In this document: piece after piece, positions 34,052 through 44,408 of the stretch
Numbering within the stretch: position 1 is the stretch's first letter
Layout: each line of letters starts with the position of its first letter
DNA from: Paramacrobiotus richtersi
Lineage: Eukaryota > Tardigrada > Eutardigrada > Parachela > Macrobiotidae
Assembly: GCA_034698045.1 (NCBI GenBank)
Contig: JAQGAU010000077.1
Coordinates: 1 to 44,408, forward strand
Direction of reading: 5' to 3'
DNA length: 44,408 nt
The notes under the pieces: generated by a model
The model's database searches: none
What the model saw: only the letters and a program-made list of their open reading frames with translations
What the model was told of the DNA's origin: nothing
Translations under genes and position numbers: made by a program

Positions 34052-37000
34052 CGGAGCGGTCGAGAGCCAGTGGTACTTTTCTTCGGTCAGATTCATGGCG
34101 CGGTCAAAAAGATTGAGAAACTTGTAGCGCAGCAGGTCGTCATCCGGCAGATTCCACTGGCGGCGCGCATAATGAAAGCTCTCCTGCTTGCCCACGCGCG
34201 GGAAATCCAACCATTCCGGATGCCCGAATTCGTTCCCTGAAAGACAATGTCATCAGCACAACTGCGCTTATCTGCACAGTTGCAACCATCGGCTCATGTC
34301 CATAATTATCCAAAAAATAACATTGTTCCCAACGAAATCACCGTAAATTGTCAAATAATAACCTGCATAAAAAAACACATAACTCATTTTTCTCGACTCT
34401 TACGTAAATATATCAAAAAATGTTCGGTAAATAACGATCTCTGTTGGAACAGTGTAATAAGAATATTTCGCAGGAAACAACTAAATTTAGTTCGGTACAA
34501 TCAAACAGAACAATCATGGTCATAATAACGATATTAACAATCACTAATGTAACAGTGGATCAATATTATAATAGCAGTACCAATTGACCGTACCCATGAA
34601 ACTGAGCCAGGCCTCGCCACCGAGTGAATGCGTGATCAAGCGGATCATCTTGTGGAGCGCCAGACCGCGGTCGACGTTGGGGATGAGTTCCGAGAGCGTG
34701 GACATGTGCGTGTACATGTCCTTATCCATCAGCCAGAAGGCCAGCGTCTTGTCGCCGACCAGCGCCTGGTCTTGCGATTCGGCGTAGGCCACCGTCTTCT
34801 CGCTCCACCGTTGGTTGCTCAGCGTGTGCACCAGCTCGCTCATGTCCCACTCCTCGTCGCGCTTCCCTTTCAGATACTGCAAGTCCACACAACACCCACA
34901 ATTAGCTTTCCGCTCCCGTTCTTTCAGACAAGACATATACACAATACATTGATTATATCATGATTAAAAACATCTTTTCAAGGGTTTTCCTGATCCCGGC
35001 ATACCGACATGCTCTGGTGTAACGAGCTCGAAATGCCAACAAGACTAGCTACAAATGCCTCGTATGTACGTACCTCAATCCACTTGTCGGGTATGGCCAT
35101 TCCCAAGCGGTAATCAAAACCCTGGCCACCTTCGGAAACCGGACGACACAGCGCCGGCAACCCCGACACATCCTGCCAAGAAATATGTTATAACAACCAT
35201 TAACGTTTTACGCCTGCAGAATGTCAACCAGTAAGCAGAATACTCGAATGATTTGCAACAAGTCACCCATAATCAGACTGCCACAGTATCTGCGTCGCAG
35301 CGTAGTGCAGTGGCTCATTCAGCTATTAGTGGGAAAGTGGTTCTGAGAGGATATTATTCTATCGTATACGCCCCATTCATAATCACATACAGGCTACTTT
35401 CGGAAAAATACTTTTGTAAAATCAGACCAAGAATTCTGGATGCAAACTGATAAAGTGCAATTGTCTTGCAAGTGGTCCAGCTTACCTCGCCGATGGTGAT
35501 CATGTCCTTGTAGAGCGTGTGGAGCATGTGGTTGGCCAGTATCAAGTAGACGATTGAGTCGGTGTCGGCGTTAAGGCCGAAGTAGTCGTTGTAGTCACTC
35601 GAGATGCCGTGGGTGTGGTACAGCGTCGAGATCACGCCGTCGAAGCGGAAGCCGTCGATGCGGTACTCCTCGGTGAACCAGCGCAGGTCCGACAGCAGGA
35701 ACCGCAGCACTTCCCACCTACACAACAAACGCCTTGGTAGATGTCCCTTCACCACTATCTATTCACATTTACTTGCATTTATTCAGCTACCATAGATGTC
35801 CATAAATACTTTACCTTATGGGTTATTCACAGTTTCCTGATCAACCAACTTATTTTGCAGCTTGGTTGTACATCCATTGTTTCACTCTTATCAAATTTTA
35901 AATTCAAATTGATCTGGTTAATTTTCAAATTAATTTGTCTAATTGTACACAGGCTCAAAAAAATTAATAATGTAATACGAGTCAAACAAAATTAATTAAC
36001 TGTAAATTAATCTGGTTCTTTATTAAAAAACAACGAAAGAATTTTGAATCATCTGACACAACTAATGCATTAAGGCCAATGTGAGTGAGAGATCACACAT
36101 GTTGATAGCATGACCATTACACTACGTTTTCGCCACAACCTGCCATGATAACGAAAAAGATTCTGTGATAAATATTATAAATACTAATCACGTAAGTTTC
36201 CAAGACTACTTATGCAGCGTCATAACAACACTACTAACTCCGGATTACGAGCCGAACCACCCACATCTACACCGACTCAACTTACGAGAATTCATTCCGA
36301 ACACAACTTTAACTGGCTTACACAACTGTTTAATCCAAACTTTAACTAGACATTTTTAATATATAAAATCGAACAAATCGGACCGAAGCATTTGTTTACG
36401 ACGTCCGACTCAACCGCCAAATGTATGTAGATAAACATCAAACAAGAACAGAAACAAAAATCTGTCTAATGTAAATATCAAAGTAAGTATAGCACCACAA
36501 ATCATCAAATAAATTGTTAATTATACATCCCCCCAACGTGAGTCCAACCAAATGATTGTAACATTGTTGCTTACCGCGAATAGTCGAAGAGACCCGATCC
36601 CCAGAGCTCGTGGTCGCCCATGGCGCCGCCGTGGTAGTAGCACGAGTCGGTGCCGTCGAACTGGTTGAGGCCGTCCAGCGAGTTCTTGGAGGCGTGGCTG
36701 TGGACGACGTCGAGGAGGATGGCGATGGCCAGGCCGTGCGCCGTGTCTACCAGTCGCTTGAACTGCTCGGGCGTGCCGTAGCGACTGGACACGGCCAGGA
36801 AGCTCGTCACCTGGTACCCGAACGAGGCGTAGTACACGTGCTCAATGATGGCCATCAGCTGGATGGCGTTGTAGCCTGCGCAAGACACCAACATCAGCCC
36901 ACTTACAATCAGACCCAAGTTGCGGTCGGCATCACTTTACCACCGTGTACGTACTTTCCTCTGTCAAAACAGTGCTATTTTGTTAGATAAGAAATTGTTT

Positions 37001-37753
37001 CAGAAACTCATGTCAACCATGAAGATTTACGCAGATATGATAACGCTGCAGTACTTACAGTAGGTCAGAAAAATGGTATTAAACAAAAGAGAAATTCAGT
37101 GTTGTAGAGCTGAATAAAAAACTCAGAATATTAAACATGAGAGAAAATGCGCCATGGAAAGAAGCCGATACACTACGCTTAAGACCTTTCTACAGTTTCC
37201 GGCTCAATGCAAATTTGAATCTTGAATTTGAGCAAATAACAAGTTTTAAAAAAATTAAGAATTAAAGCATACCTATCATAACGTAGTTTATAAGATAGTA
37301 ATGAAATGATCTTCTACGTTTCCTAATAGTGATAAAAAGTTATTATTTTTCATACTTTTTTTAATAGGCAAAACTAGCAGAATAAAATCACAAAACGTAA
37401 TGACATATGCGTCAGTACCTTGGTGCTTGATTCTGGGCAGGATATTATCGGTGAACTGATCGTAGGTGGCCACTTTGCCCTCCCATGACGAGATGCCCAC
37501 GTGGGACTCGTAGATGCGCAGACTTTCCGGGCGCGGTACACGCTGATTTTTGAACTCGTAACGCTGTCCAAGATGAACAGATAGTCAACCACAAGCACCA
37601 ATATTTAGCAAAAATGGTCTTCACCTCGTTTTTCGGGGGATTCCAGAAGACACCATCGTATGTGACATTTTTGGGCTCGCGCGAGCGAACAGCATAACGA
37701 TTCCACGGACTGATACGCTCAATAAATCCTCCAGATTTGGTCTTGGTCACCAA
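34052..37753 (-). CDS. GBE1: 1,4-alpha-glucan (glycogen) branching enzyme, seven internal exons, both ends missing
   Basis: Exons 37753-37625, 37563-37419, 36875-36575, 35717-35486, 35172-35074, 34876-34594 and 34236-34052, with perfect phase continuity and GT-AG sites, give about 458 residues aligned to the middle of animal GBE1. Landmarks: [53 protein letters not shown] (nucleophile Asp), TIGE|DVSG (acid/base Glu), [27 protein letters not shown]. The enzyme adds alpha-1,6 branches to cytosolic glycogen. In GH13 region IV the usual [11 protein letters not shown] reads [11 protein letters not shown] (codon CAA). The N-terminal carbohydrate-binding part and the C-terminal beta domain are absent. 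Upstream on the same strand is an adaptin exon, downstream an unrelated protein. Splice sites and frame are clean, so loss of the ends looks recent or the gene is split by rearrangement. Confidence 0.93.
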
Positions 37754-38348
37754 CTGCAAAAACAACACCAATTGCAAATCGGATTAAATGTCATCCAAAT
37801 ACCACGAACGGCCGCAGTTATAGTTGCGTACTTCGAACCAGATTCTCACAGTGCGAGAATTAAGGAAGAAACCGTGAAAGAAGGATGTAGAAAATCATGC
37901 TGGTTAATATTCAGTTTTTGTAACTTCTGAGTAAGTGAAAATAAACTAACAAAATTCAACGTAAAATCCGCTAAAAAATTAAAAAGGGTAAACTTTTTTA
38001 CTGCGCTTATCATCTACTAGTTGTGATAATAACTGTCGACGTCCACGAAAAAACTGCTCGAGATGTGGGGCCACTACACTACACCAGCACTCTCTCCACA
38101 ACACGAATCCTGCTTCATGCACAGTAAAATCCTGAATTCTGACTGAAGCTTACAGAATAAAAAAAATCGAAGGAAAAAATGCTAAATAACATAAAATCTT
38201 CCAAATAATCAAATCAGAACTTGAAATATTCTTACACAATAGCCATAAGTTATTGTAAATCAAAATAATCACTACAAAATAAACACAAATAGCTGCTTGA
38301 ATTGGGCCAGTTTCCAAATGGGGAGAAAATCAAAGATACTGATCCTAC
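37754..38348. other. Gap between adaptin hinge exon and branching-enzyme block
   Basis: About 600 bp of AT-rich DNA, no exon seen; no trace of the missing N-terminal GBE exons. Confidence 0.5.
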
Positions 38349-38747
38349 CAGGCCATCCAAATCGGCGTCCAACCCCTGCACCCCGCCCTGGGCATCCCGT
38401 GCGGCGGGCAACCCGACGCCCGTGAAGAAGCCCCCCATGGCGGGCGCTCCGGCCGGCGATCCCAGGTCCAGGTCCTGACCCAACAAATCCCCAATCAACG
38501 AGTCCTGGTTAGGGATGGCAGACGGGAGCTGCGGCGAGCTGCCGTTCCCGGAGGGACTGCCGCCGTTGGTGGCCATGCGCGCCGGCATCGACTTGCGACT
38601 GACAACCGACTGGCCCGCGATGAAGGCCGTCGGTGGCTTGTGGTACACGCAGGCCAGCGTCCCGATGTGGCAGCACAACTCGTCCAGCAGCGTCGGCTCC
38701 AGGCAGTCCGTCTCCTCGGAGATGAGTGGCTTGTCCGCCAGCGCCAC
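38349..38747 (-). CDS. AP-1/AP-2 complex subunit beta, trunk-end/hinge exon
   Basis: One exon of 133 codons, phase 0-0, acceptor ATTGTAG, donor GTAGGA. It starts VALADKPLISEETDCLEPTL, then LDELCCHIGTLACVYHKPP, the conserved end of the beta trunk, and continues into a Pro/Gly/Asp-rich hinge with SLIGDLLGQDLDLGSPAG, comparable to the LLGDLLNLDL clathrin-binding region of AP-2 beta, ending GLDADLDGL. The trunk exons that should precede it are not in the remaining 5.6 kb of the window. The ear exons lie 16 kb downstream with compatible phase 0. Confidence 0.9.
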
Positions 38748-40195
38748 CTACAATCATACATTTCAGCCTCTTGACTCATCATTTGTTTCACATAGTCACC
38801 GTTGTCCATCACTGATGATTTTATTTGTTTATTTTTCCTACTAAGCCTTCTTCTGGATTTTTTTTTCTGTAATATTTTTCTGGTTCTTTCCTTTATTTTT
38901 TTCGCTAATCTTTTCTGTACTAAATGTTTATGCGGCAGCTGAATAATTTATTTACTATGTTTTCTGTACAGATAACGCTTGGTAACACGTCCTCTGTTAT
39001 CATGACAAATCGCAAAACAATGGCTTCAAAGTGGTCCCGATTTCGGAATATTGAGGAAGCTGCCATAAACAAATTCTTAAAGTAGAAAAAAATCGTATTT
39101 TCCAAAACTGAATTGCCAGTACAAAATAGTTATTGTGCGATCCATTTCTGGGCAAAAAAGCTGTCAAGCAGACCAGCGTCCGTATTCCAAAACAATATAC
39201 AAATTATTCGGAAAGAAATACTAAAATTAATGCGAAAAATTATTATTGCTGAGGTTAGTACTAAAATAAACATAATAAAACTGGAAAACAAAGTGAACAT
39301 GATTTGAACTGATGAGTCGTAAGATTGATGATGAGTCTGTTTTCTGTGAATTAAATGCTGCAAAAAACATTAAACTGTACCAAAATTAAATTAAATTCAT
39401 ATCAAGATATAAATTTAATATTACTTCAATTAAGTTTTAATTAAAATTATTAGAATAAACTGAGTAACTGGTCCAATTATTATTTAGAATTGATGAATAG
39501 TAATTAATTAGGCTATTAATTAATTACAATTATTAGAATTAATTAATTGTTCTAATTATTATTACTTAAAACTGCCGTTCCACTCTGGTCTGACCTGAAC
39601 GCCGGATGCTTTTGCGTTTCTCCCTGATACCCCAACTATCAGCCAAATAAGTATGGCCCAACCGAATCGCCTCCCATGGCCTGCAAACGAAACAGAGAAA
39701 ATTATTTGCAGAATCGTAATTTTTTCCCACTTTGAATACCTGTTTTCCAATCAGTTATGTTGCTTTTTAATTTTTCAAGTAAATCAAGCCTTCTCCTGTT
39801 TATACATTTTGTTTCTGCATTTTGCTGTGAAATTCTAACAATGTACACAGTGTTACTTTCGCAAAAGCTGATATTTTTGTAATTTATCGATATTTAACTG
39901 TTTTTTGCGACTTTTGTTGCTAACCACATCACTACATTTTTATGGATAGTTTCTCATGGCACTGCTACAAACCTGGATTTGCCATAACCTGGTTACGTAC
40001 GTTCCTCATAATGATAATAGACGACTAAGAGGGAGGAATGGATGAAAAATGCCATAAAAAAACCAACCAGCACGGAAAAAACGGAGCGCACATGCACAAG
40101 TACCCTGTCATGACCTGATACACCGCTGCATTCCCGTACAATAAACGTATCTCTTGCGCAGCATTGACAGTGAGTGATTGACCGAAGACACTTAC
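38748..40195. other. AT-rich intergenic or intronic stretch
   Basis: No adaptin trunk exon and no remainder of the MATH domain recognised. 39360-39560 is extremely AT-rich with nested TTAATTAA palindromes. Confidence 0.4.
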
Positions 40196-40394
40196 GAGAA
40201 CGTTCAAAGGCCTGTCCGCGGGAATCCTTATACCAGCTGAAATTCTCGATATTCCAGGTAAACCGCACCAGATCCAGGTCGAGGGTTCTTTGGCACGTAA
40301 TCTCCTTGCAGGTGCGCACGGTCCCCGCTGGAGTCCCGCCTGGAGAGATCACCACGGAGGGTTTGGCGCGTGAGCCTTCTCCCACTACCGACAT
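40196..40394 (-). CDS. First coding exon of a MATH-domain (SPOP/BTB-like) protein
   Basis: ATG at 40394, donor GTAAGT after 40196, 66 codons ending phase 1. It has an N-terminal disordered part (SVVISPGGTPAG), then TLDLDLVRFTWNIENFSWYK, which matches the opening strand of MATH domains (compare KFSYMWTINNFS in SPOP). In such proteins MATH binds substrates for a Cullin-3 ubiquitin ligase through a BTB domain (family knowledge). The following exons were not found between here and 38.7 kb, so it is isolated or followed by a long gap. Confidence 0.65.
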
Positions 40395-41122
40395 TTTGGG
40401 AGAAATCTTCTTCCTGGTTGTATTACCTTTACAGACTAATCAAACAAAAAGATACAAATGAAAACACGCCAGCGAAACCAGACTGTAACGACTGCACGGT
40501 GCACAATGGAGGGCTTGTGGAATCTCCGATTGCAAATTAAAAATGCCACACTGGCCACTGTGCAGCTGCAGCAAAAGTCAAAACACGTTTTGCTTATTTC
40601 CATATGCGTAGTGATACGAGTCATAACCCAGGCGGAGGAAGCCCCAGTAGCGCAGCACTACTGCCTTACACTTTTCTACAGCCCTGTCCTACATAAAGAT
40701 TTATTTTACGGAACACAATGTTTTTGGCAATTCTTCTGGCGGCAGGACAAGTTCGAAGACGTGGCTTTGAATTTACCCAAAAAACTGTCTTGAACAGCTT
40801 GCACCCCCTTTAAATGCCCTACGGCTCGCTACGGGGTCCTATCGGACCCCGTAGCGTACACGCGGTGGCAGTACCAGTTTATTCTGTACAGAACTGCAGA
40901 CGAATTTTTTCCTTCTTCGTTGGCGTTTGCCAATAAATTTTCTTCCTCGATGTGCATCATTTGAATTCCAAAATATTACCCACACACTAATCTTGTCAGC
41001 GACCTGTCAAAACGTTAGCGCTTGATTTATTAGTGTTGCTGCTAGCTGCGCAGAGAGTCGGTTGCGCTGTTCATTTTTACGAGTGTTTTTTTTGTGGAAC
41101 ATTCTGGTCGGGTCTTCGCCAT
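40395..41122. other. Intergenic stretch with a strong hairpin
   Basis: It lies between the minus-strand MATH start and the plus-strand region beginning 41123. An open frame at 40458-40793 looks like chance. The hairpin 40827-40856 is the only structured signal. Confidence 0.4.
40827..40856. repeat. Perfect 13-bp GC-rich hairpin with TATC loop
   Basis: CGCTACGGGGTCC and its exact complement separated by four bases. Confidence 0.9.
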
Positions 41123-41917
41123 GTCTGAGTACCAGTAAGGCTTTCTAGCATGCGTTGGCTGCAAAAATCTATTATTCCTAACGTTAGCGTGATGGTTTGC
41201 AGCGACGAGAAACCAAAAACTGGATAAGCTTACGCAATGGGGTGAGTTTATATTTTCCGTTGTGGGTTCTTCCTGGTCCTTGTGATTTGTTGTTGTCAAT
41301 GTTTTTTACCGTACTTTTATTGTGTGCTGATCAGTCAAGTGTTTTTTCTTCCGTAATCCTATCACTACCAGCAAAGTGGATAGTTTTGAAAATAAGAATG
41401 AAAACAAAAAAGTTGAATTGTTTTGATTTTCGGATTGTTTTAACATTCGTTGTTTTCATTGCTTTTTGGGACGTACTGTACCTTAGTTACGGTAAAACTG
41501 TAAAAGAATACAAATTAAACGGAGACTTCTGGAAAAGGCATTTGCTTATTTTGAGTTGCAATTGTTTTTTACTTCGTTTCCTCTGTTATAAGCCATTGAT
41601 TTTGCTTTATTTCAGTGGAAGATCGATGAAAAAACATTTTAAATAAATTTAGTAATTATATGGTTATTTATCAGGAGAGGTTACCGGAAGAACGGGATCG
41701 CCGATCCAGAAGCCCCCAACATGTGCCGTTACAGTTTGGATCATTATGTTGATCGTGCGGCTGAATCCGCTGTCGTATCCCCGTAACGTTACTCGCACAG
41801 CTCAAGGGACGTCGACAGCCTATTCCCAACGCCAGACTCGTTCCTCAGCCCGATCTCACAGTGCCGTTTTCATCTCCAGCGATGAAAACGATGAGGATTG
41901 GCTTCGTACGAGATGAA
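41123..41917 (+). other. Possible small gene, frame unresolved
   Basis: ATGTCTGAGTACCA followed by GTAAGG at 41137, a short exon-like piece 41201-41239 between TTTGCAG and GTGAGT, and an exon-like block from about 41675 open in one frame to a TGA at 41915-41917 (ends VFISSDENDEDWLRTR). The pieces do not join in one frame with canonical sites, so the model is unsettled. I do not recognise the product. Confidence 0.25.
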
Positions 41918-42284
41918 TTGATAAATTGACGAATGTCCCTGGTAATCTGTTCGATGTGCTGTTGAACGGCGAGCACCTGGTGGTGGACGGGCTGGACATC
42001 TTCGAGCGGGCGGGCGGGCGCGTGGCGGCCTTCGACGTGCAGATCCCCTTCCGCATCACCGGCAACAAGCTCTTGCTGACGCACACCGGCGAGGAGTCGG
42101 ACTACTCGGGCAGCTTGAGGCTCGATTTTGTTAAGGTATCTGTTCTTTTTCACTTGGTTCGTTGTTCTGTATTTTATCAATTATTTTGTACGATTACTTT
42201 TGCATAATTGTGAGAAACATTTTAATCTTTTTACAGTTGTTGTTCTAATAAATTGTAATAGTTTTTTTCTAGTAATAATAATAA

Positions 42285-42475
42285 TTGGAACAATTTTTTA
42301 CAATTAACTGTGTAATAATACTAGCAATGTGAGAATTTTTTACAATTAATTGTGTAATAACAGTAGCAATTTGAAGAATTTTGTGCAAATACATACTTTG
42401 TAATAATAATTGAAATAACTTTGTGCAATTAATTTTGTAATGAGAATAACAATTTTTAATAATTTTGTACGGTTT
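42285..42475. repeat. Degenerate tandem repeat, period about 44 bp, in the malectin intron
   Basis: About four AT-rich units with recurring AATTTT, ACAATTAA, TGTGTAATAA and AGCAAT strings. Confidence 0.6.
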
Positions 42476-43162
42476 GTAAAAGTGCATCAGGTAAATAATT
42501 TAGTACTATATTCGCTACGTCTTTAAAGAAAACATAATCAGTCAGTTTGATTGTTCAGTTATTTTCAACTATTTTTCAGTTATTGCCGTTGTGTGCAAAA
42601 TATAATACCAGGTAAATTCAGTTTTTCATTTGATCTACAATCTTTGCTGAGATGACAAAAAAACTACGGAGTAATCCAACGAATTAAGTACAATGAGACG
42701 TCAATCAGAAAATTAAAGCCTTTTTTCAAAAATAAAATTCCGCGCGTATTTTGAAATTTATCCGCAAAAGGAAGACTGTCAGGATGTTAACAAAAAAGTC
42801 ATTTGAGTTTTTATGAAGTGTTCGACGATTCTGAATGGTTTGTCAAGCGACTGCGTTCATGAGAAATAAACGAACTGCATTTTTTTCTGGAATTAAGTCA
42901 AAGAATTTTTTGGTTAATTGCAATTAATTTTAGTTTTGAGTAAAACACAAGTGACTGATAAATAAATGATTAATTATACTTTTCATAAATTCGGACATGC
43001 ATATGGAATTTAATTGTAAAGTGCGTAATTATTTCCCAAAAAACGGATAGCTGAATGATTGAGCATTTTATGCCGAATTGAGTGGATGTTGATTATGTGT
43101 TGCAGACATCCCAGGACAATCCCAAGTGTAATGCGTTCTATATGGCGCCGGAACACTCGAAG

Positions 43163-44362
43163 GTCAGTGCCCTTGCGCGCTACAGTAAAGCCCGTAAAAG
43201 CAGACATTTTTGCTCATTTTTTATTTCTCGTTATATCGGTTGTCGTGCTAATACGGTTGATGTCAATCAAGACAAATTATTTTCTCGTGTATTAATATAT
43301 TTTATATAAACTTTTCAAGATTCAAAAGCGCAGACATAGAAATATTGGGAAAATATTAATTTTTTAAAATTAAATACATAAGTATGATTTTTATGAAATA
43401 AATATGGAGACTAAGTAGGAAAATTTTGAGAAACTAGGCGATTGTTTTATGGAAAGAAGGATTAAGAAATCATGCAGGTTAAATTGTTGAAAAAGTGGAA
43501 ATGTTTGCGTATGGGGAAGTTGGACCAGTACACAGACGTTGCGTATTGCACAGTTCTGCAAGTACGATGGGATGTGCCATAACACTACGAAAGTCCGTAT
43601 TCAATACAGCCGAGCCTGAGCTGCTAATCAAATAACTAAAATCATTGCGATTCTTAAACATCAGATGACCCAGTTAAATTATATGGTACATTTACTGATT
43701 GTAAAAATTATGAGAAATTAACAACGAACAAACTGTTCCAGTTTTTTTTACATAGTATGAAACTATGAAACAGTGTTTAGTTGGAAAGAAATTTGTAATG
43801 ATCTTGACATCAGTGGTGTGTTTTTCTCCCTATTCGTTAATCGTCCGTCTTTTTAATGGCTGGATTGTGAGTTTTGTTGTTGTCGAACGACGATTCGTTG
43901 AAATCTGTTCAGGGAGGATGTTGTTTAGCTCGTGCAGTAGCGCCAGAAGGCGTAGAACAGTGGCTTGAATCTCGGGCTATTTCATGCTGCGTTTGCGCTC
44001 TGGAGACCATGAACAGCTAAGAGTCAATTATCGGTTAACTTTTTTTAAGTGGGAACAGAATTACCACACGGCACAGTGGAACTGCGCGAAATCGGAATGA
44101 ATCTGTTGACAGCAAAATCGTATGATACTGCACTGTACATCAGAACAAGAGTACTTAAGTTAGTTTGAATACTAAGCTCCTTCGTGAATAAGTTTTCATG
44201 AATTTATTGTCATTTGTGAATAGCAGAGGTTATGCTGATTGAGCACATCCTAGTCAGTAAATTCATTTGAAAATAATGTTCAATAATGATCAATAAAGAA
44301 GAAGGGTACGAGTAAATATTGTATCGATGCTATATGTTCATTTCTCGTACGAATCTGTGTAG
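43163..44362. other. Intron-like stretch before the last malectin exon
   Basis: No additional exon or repeat recognised in about 1.2 kb. Confidence 0.4.
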
Positions 44363-44408
44363 ACATTCCCAAGTTCGAAGCCCCGCCCCGTCGTGAGAAG
44401 GAAGAGGA

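Larger units (their letters stand above)
41945..44408 (+). pseudogene. Malectin, partial: three exons, running off the window
   Basis: 41945-42135 encodes LFDVLLNGEHLVVDGLDIFE, RAGGRVAAFDVQIPFRITGN, then SGSLRLDFVK. 43106-43162 gives TSQDNPKCNAFYMAPEHSK. 44363-44408 begins the acidic linker IPKFEAPPRREKEE. These follow animal malectin in order (FDVRVNG, DLDIFDRVG, VEFVKGYYDNPK, acidic run). Malectin is an ER membrane lectin that retains misfolded glycoproteins with ribophorin I (family knowledge). The first exon has no visible AG acceptor where the minus-strand copy at 33230 has GGGCAG, and the N-terminal half of the domain is absent upstream. The phase between the last two exons is not the simplest. 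It is probably a 5'-truncated copy. I cannot see the end. Confidence 0.75.

Noticed and set aside
38495-38812. Arg/Ser-rich frames over the adaptin hinge exon
   Set aside because: They are out-of-frame readings of the GC-rich hinge; the adaptin frame has family identity and good splice sites.
40458-40793. 111-residue plus-strand open frame
   Set aside because: No recognisable motif, splice context or similarity; composition looks like chance.
41845-42180. Minus-strand open frames over the malectin exon
   Set aside because: Shadow of the plus-strand malectin exon, whose translation matches the family.
1-44408. CRISPR arrays, bacterial operons
   Set aside because: Introns throughout, animal gene families, and no regularly spaced short repeats with unique spacers.

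Overview
The window looks like nuclear DNA of an invertebrate animal: GC-richer exons separated by AT-rich spliceosomal introns (mostly GT-AG, one clear GC-AG) and animal gene families (p38-type MAP kinase, LDLa-trypsin protease, AP-1/2 beta adaptin, malectin, glycogen branching enzyme, a MATH-domain start). A small-genome ecdysozoan, possibly a tardigrade, is my best guess. That rests on general style only and is weak. I saw no tRNA, rRNA or CRISPR.

Layout. Positions 509-4940 (+) hold a complete twelve-exon p38-type kinase gene with an old LINE end in one intron. A partial second copy of its exons 7-9 lies at 5857-6157, followed by a stray last exon of malectin (6801-7018). Positions 7.7-12.9 kb are mainly repeats: a large foldback element, LINE remains, a perfect hairpin and a 44-bp tandem array, with a zinc-finger exon and two unidentified coding stretches. 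Positions 13017-15555 (-) hold an LDLa plus chymotrypsin-fold protease with an apparent membrane tail. Positions 16-20 kb carry a duplicated segment and exons of an unrecognised plus-strand gene.

From 20.2 to 40.4 kb nearly everything coding is on the minus strand. Clathrin-adaptor beta (AP-1/2) is represented by a hinge exon at 38747-38349 and by the ear domain and stop codon at 22101-20535. Between them lie, in minus-strand order: seven consecutive intact exons of glycogen branching enzyme (37753-34052), a chimeric exon joining half a malectin domain to an unknown secreted or membrane protein (33230-32046), a small acidic/Gly-rich protein gene (30356-28225), three related acidic Pro-rich exons (27468-23991) that may be duplicated adaptin hinge, a degenerate intronless ORF, and two unrecognised phase-0 exons. 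A MATH-domain start exon (40394-40196) and a plus-strand malectin fragment running off the right edge (41945-44408) close the window.

The main impression is a mosaic. Several genes are present only as blocks of exons that keep their introns and splice phases, so they were moved as DNA and not through RNA. The most notable signals are the branching-enzyme block inside the span of the adaptin gene, malectin exons at three places in two orientations, the repeated hinge exons, and the partial p38 copy.
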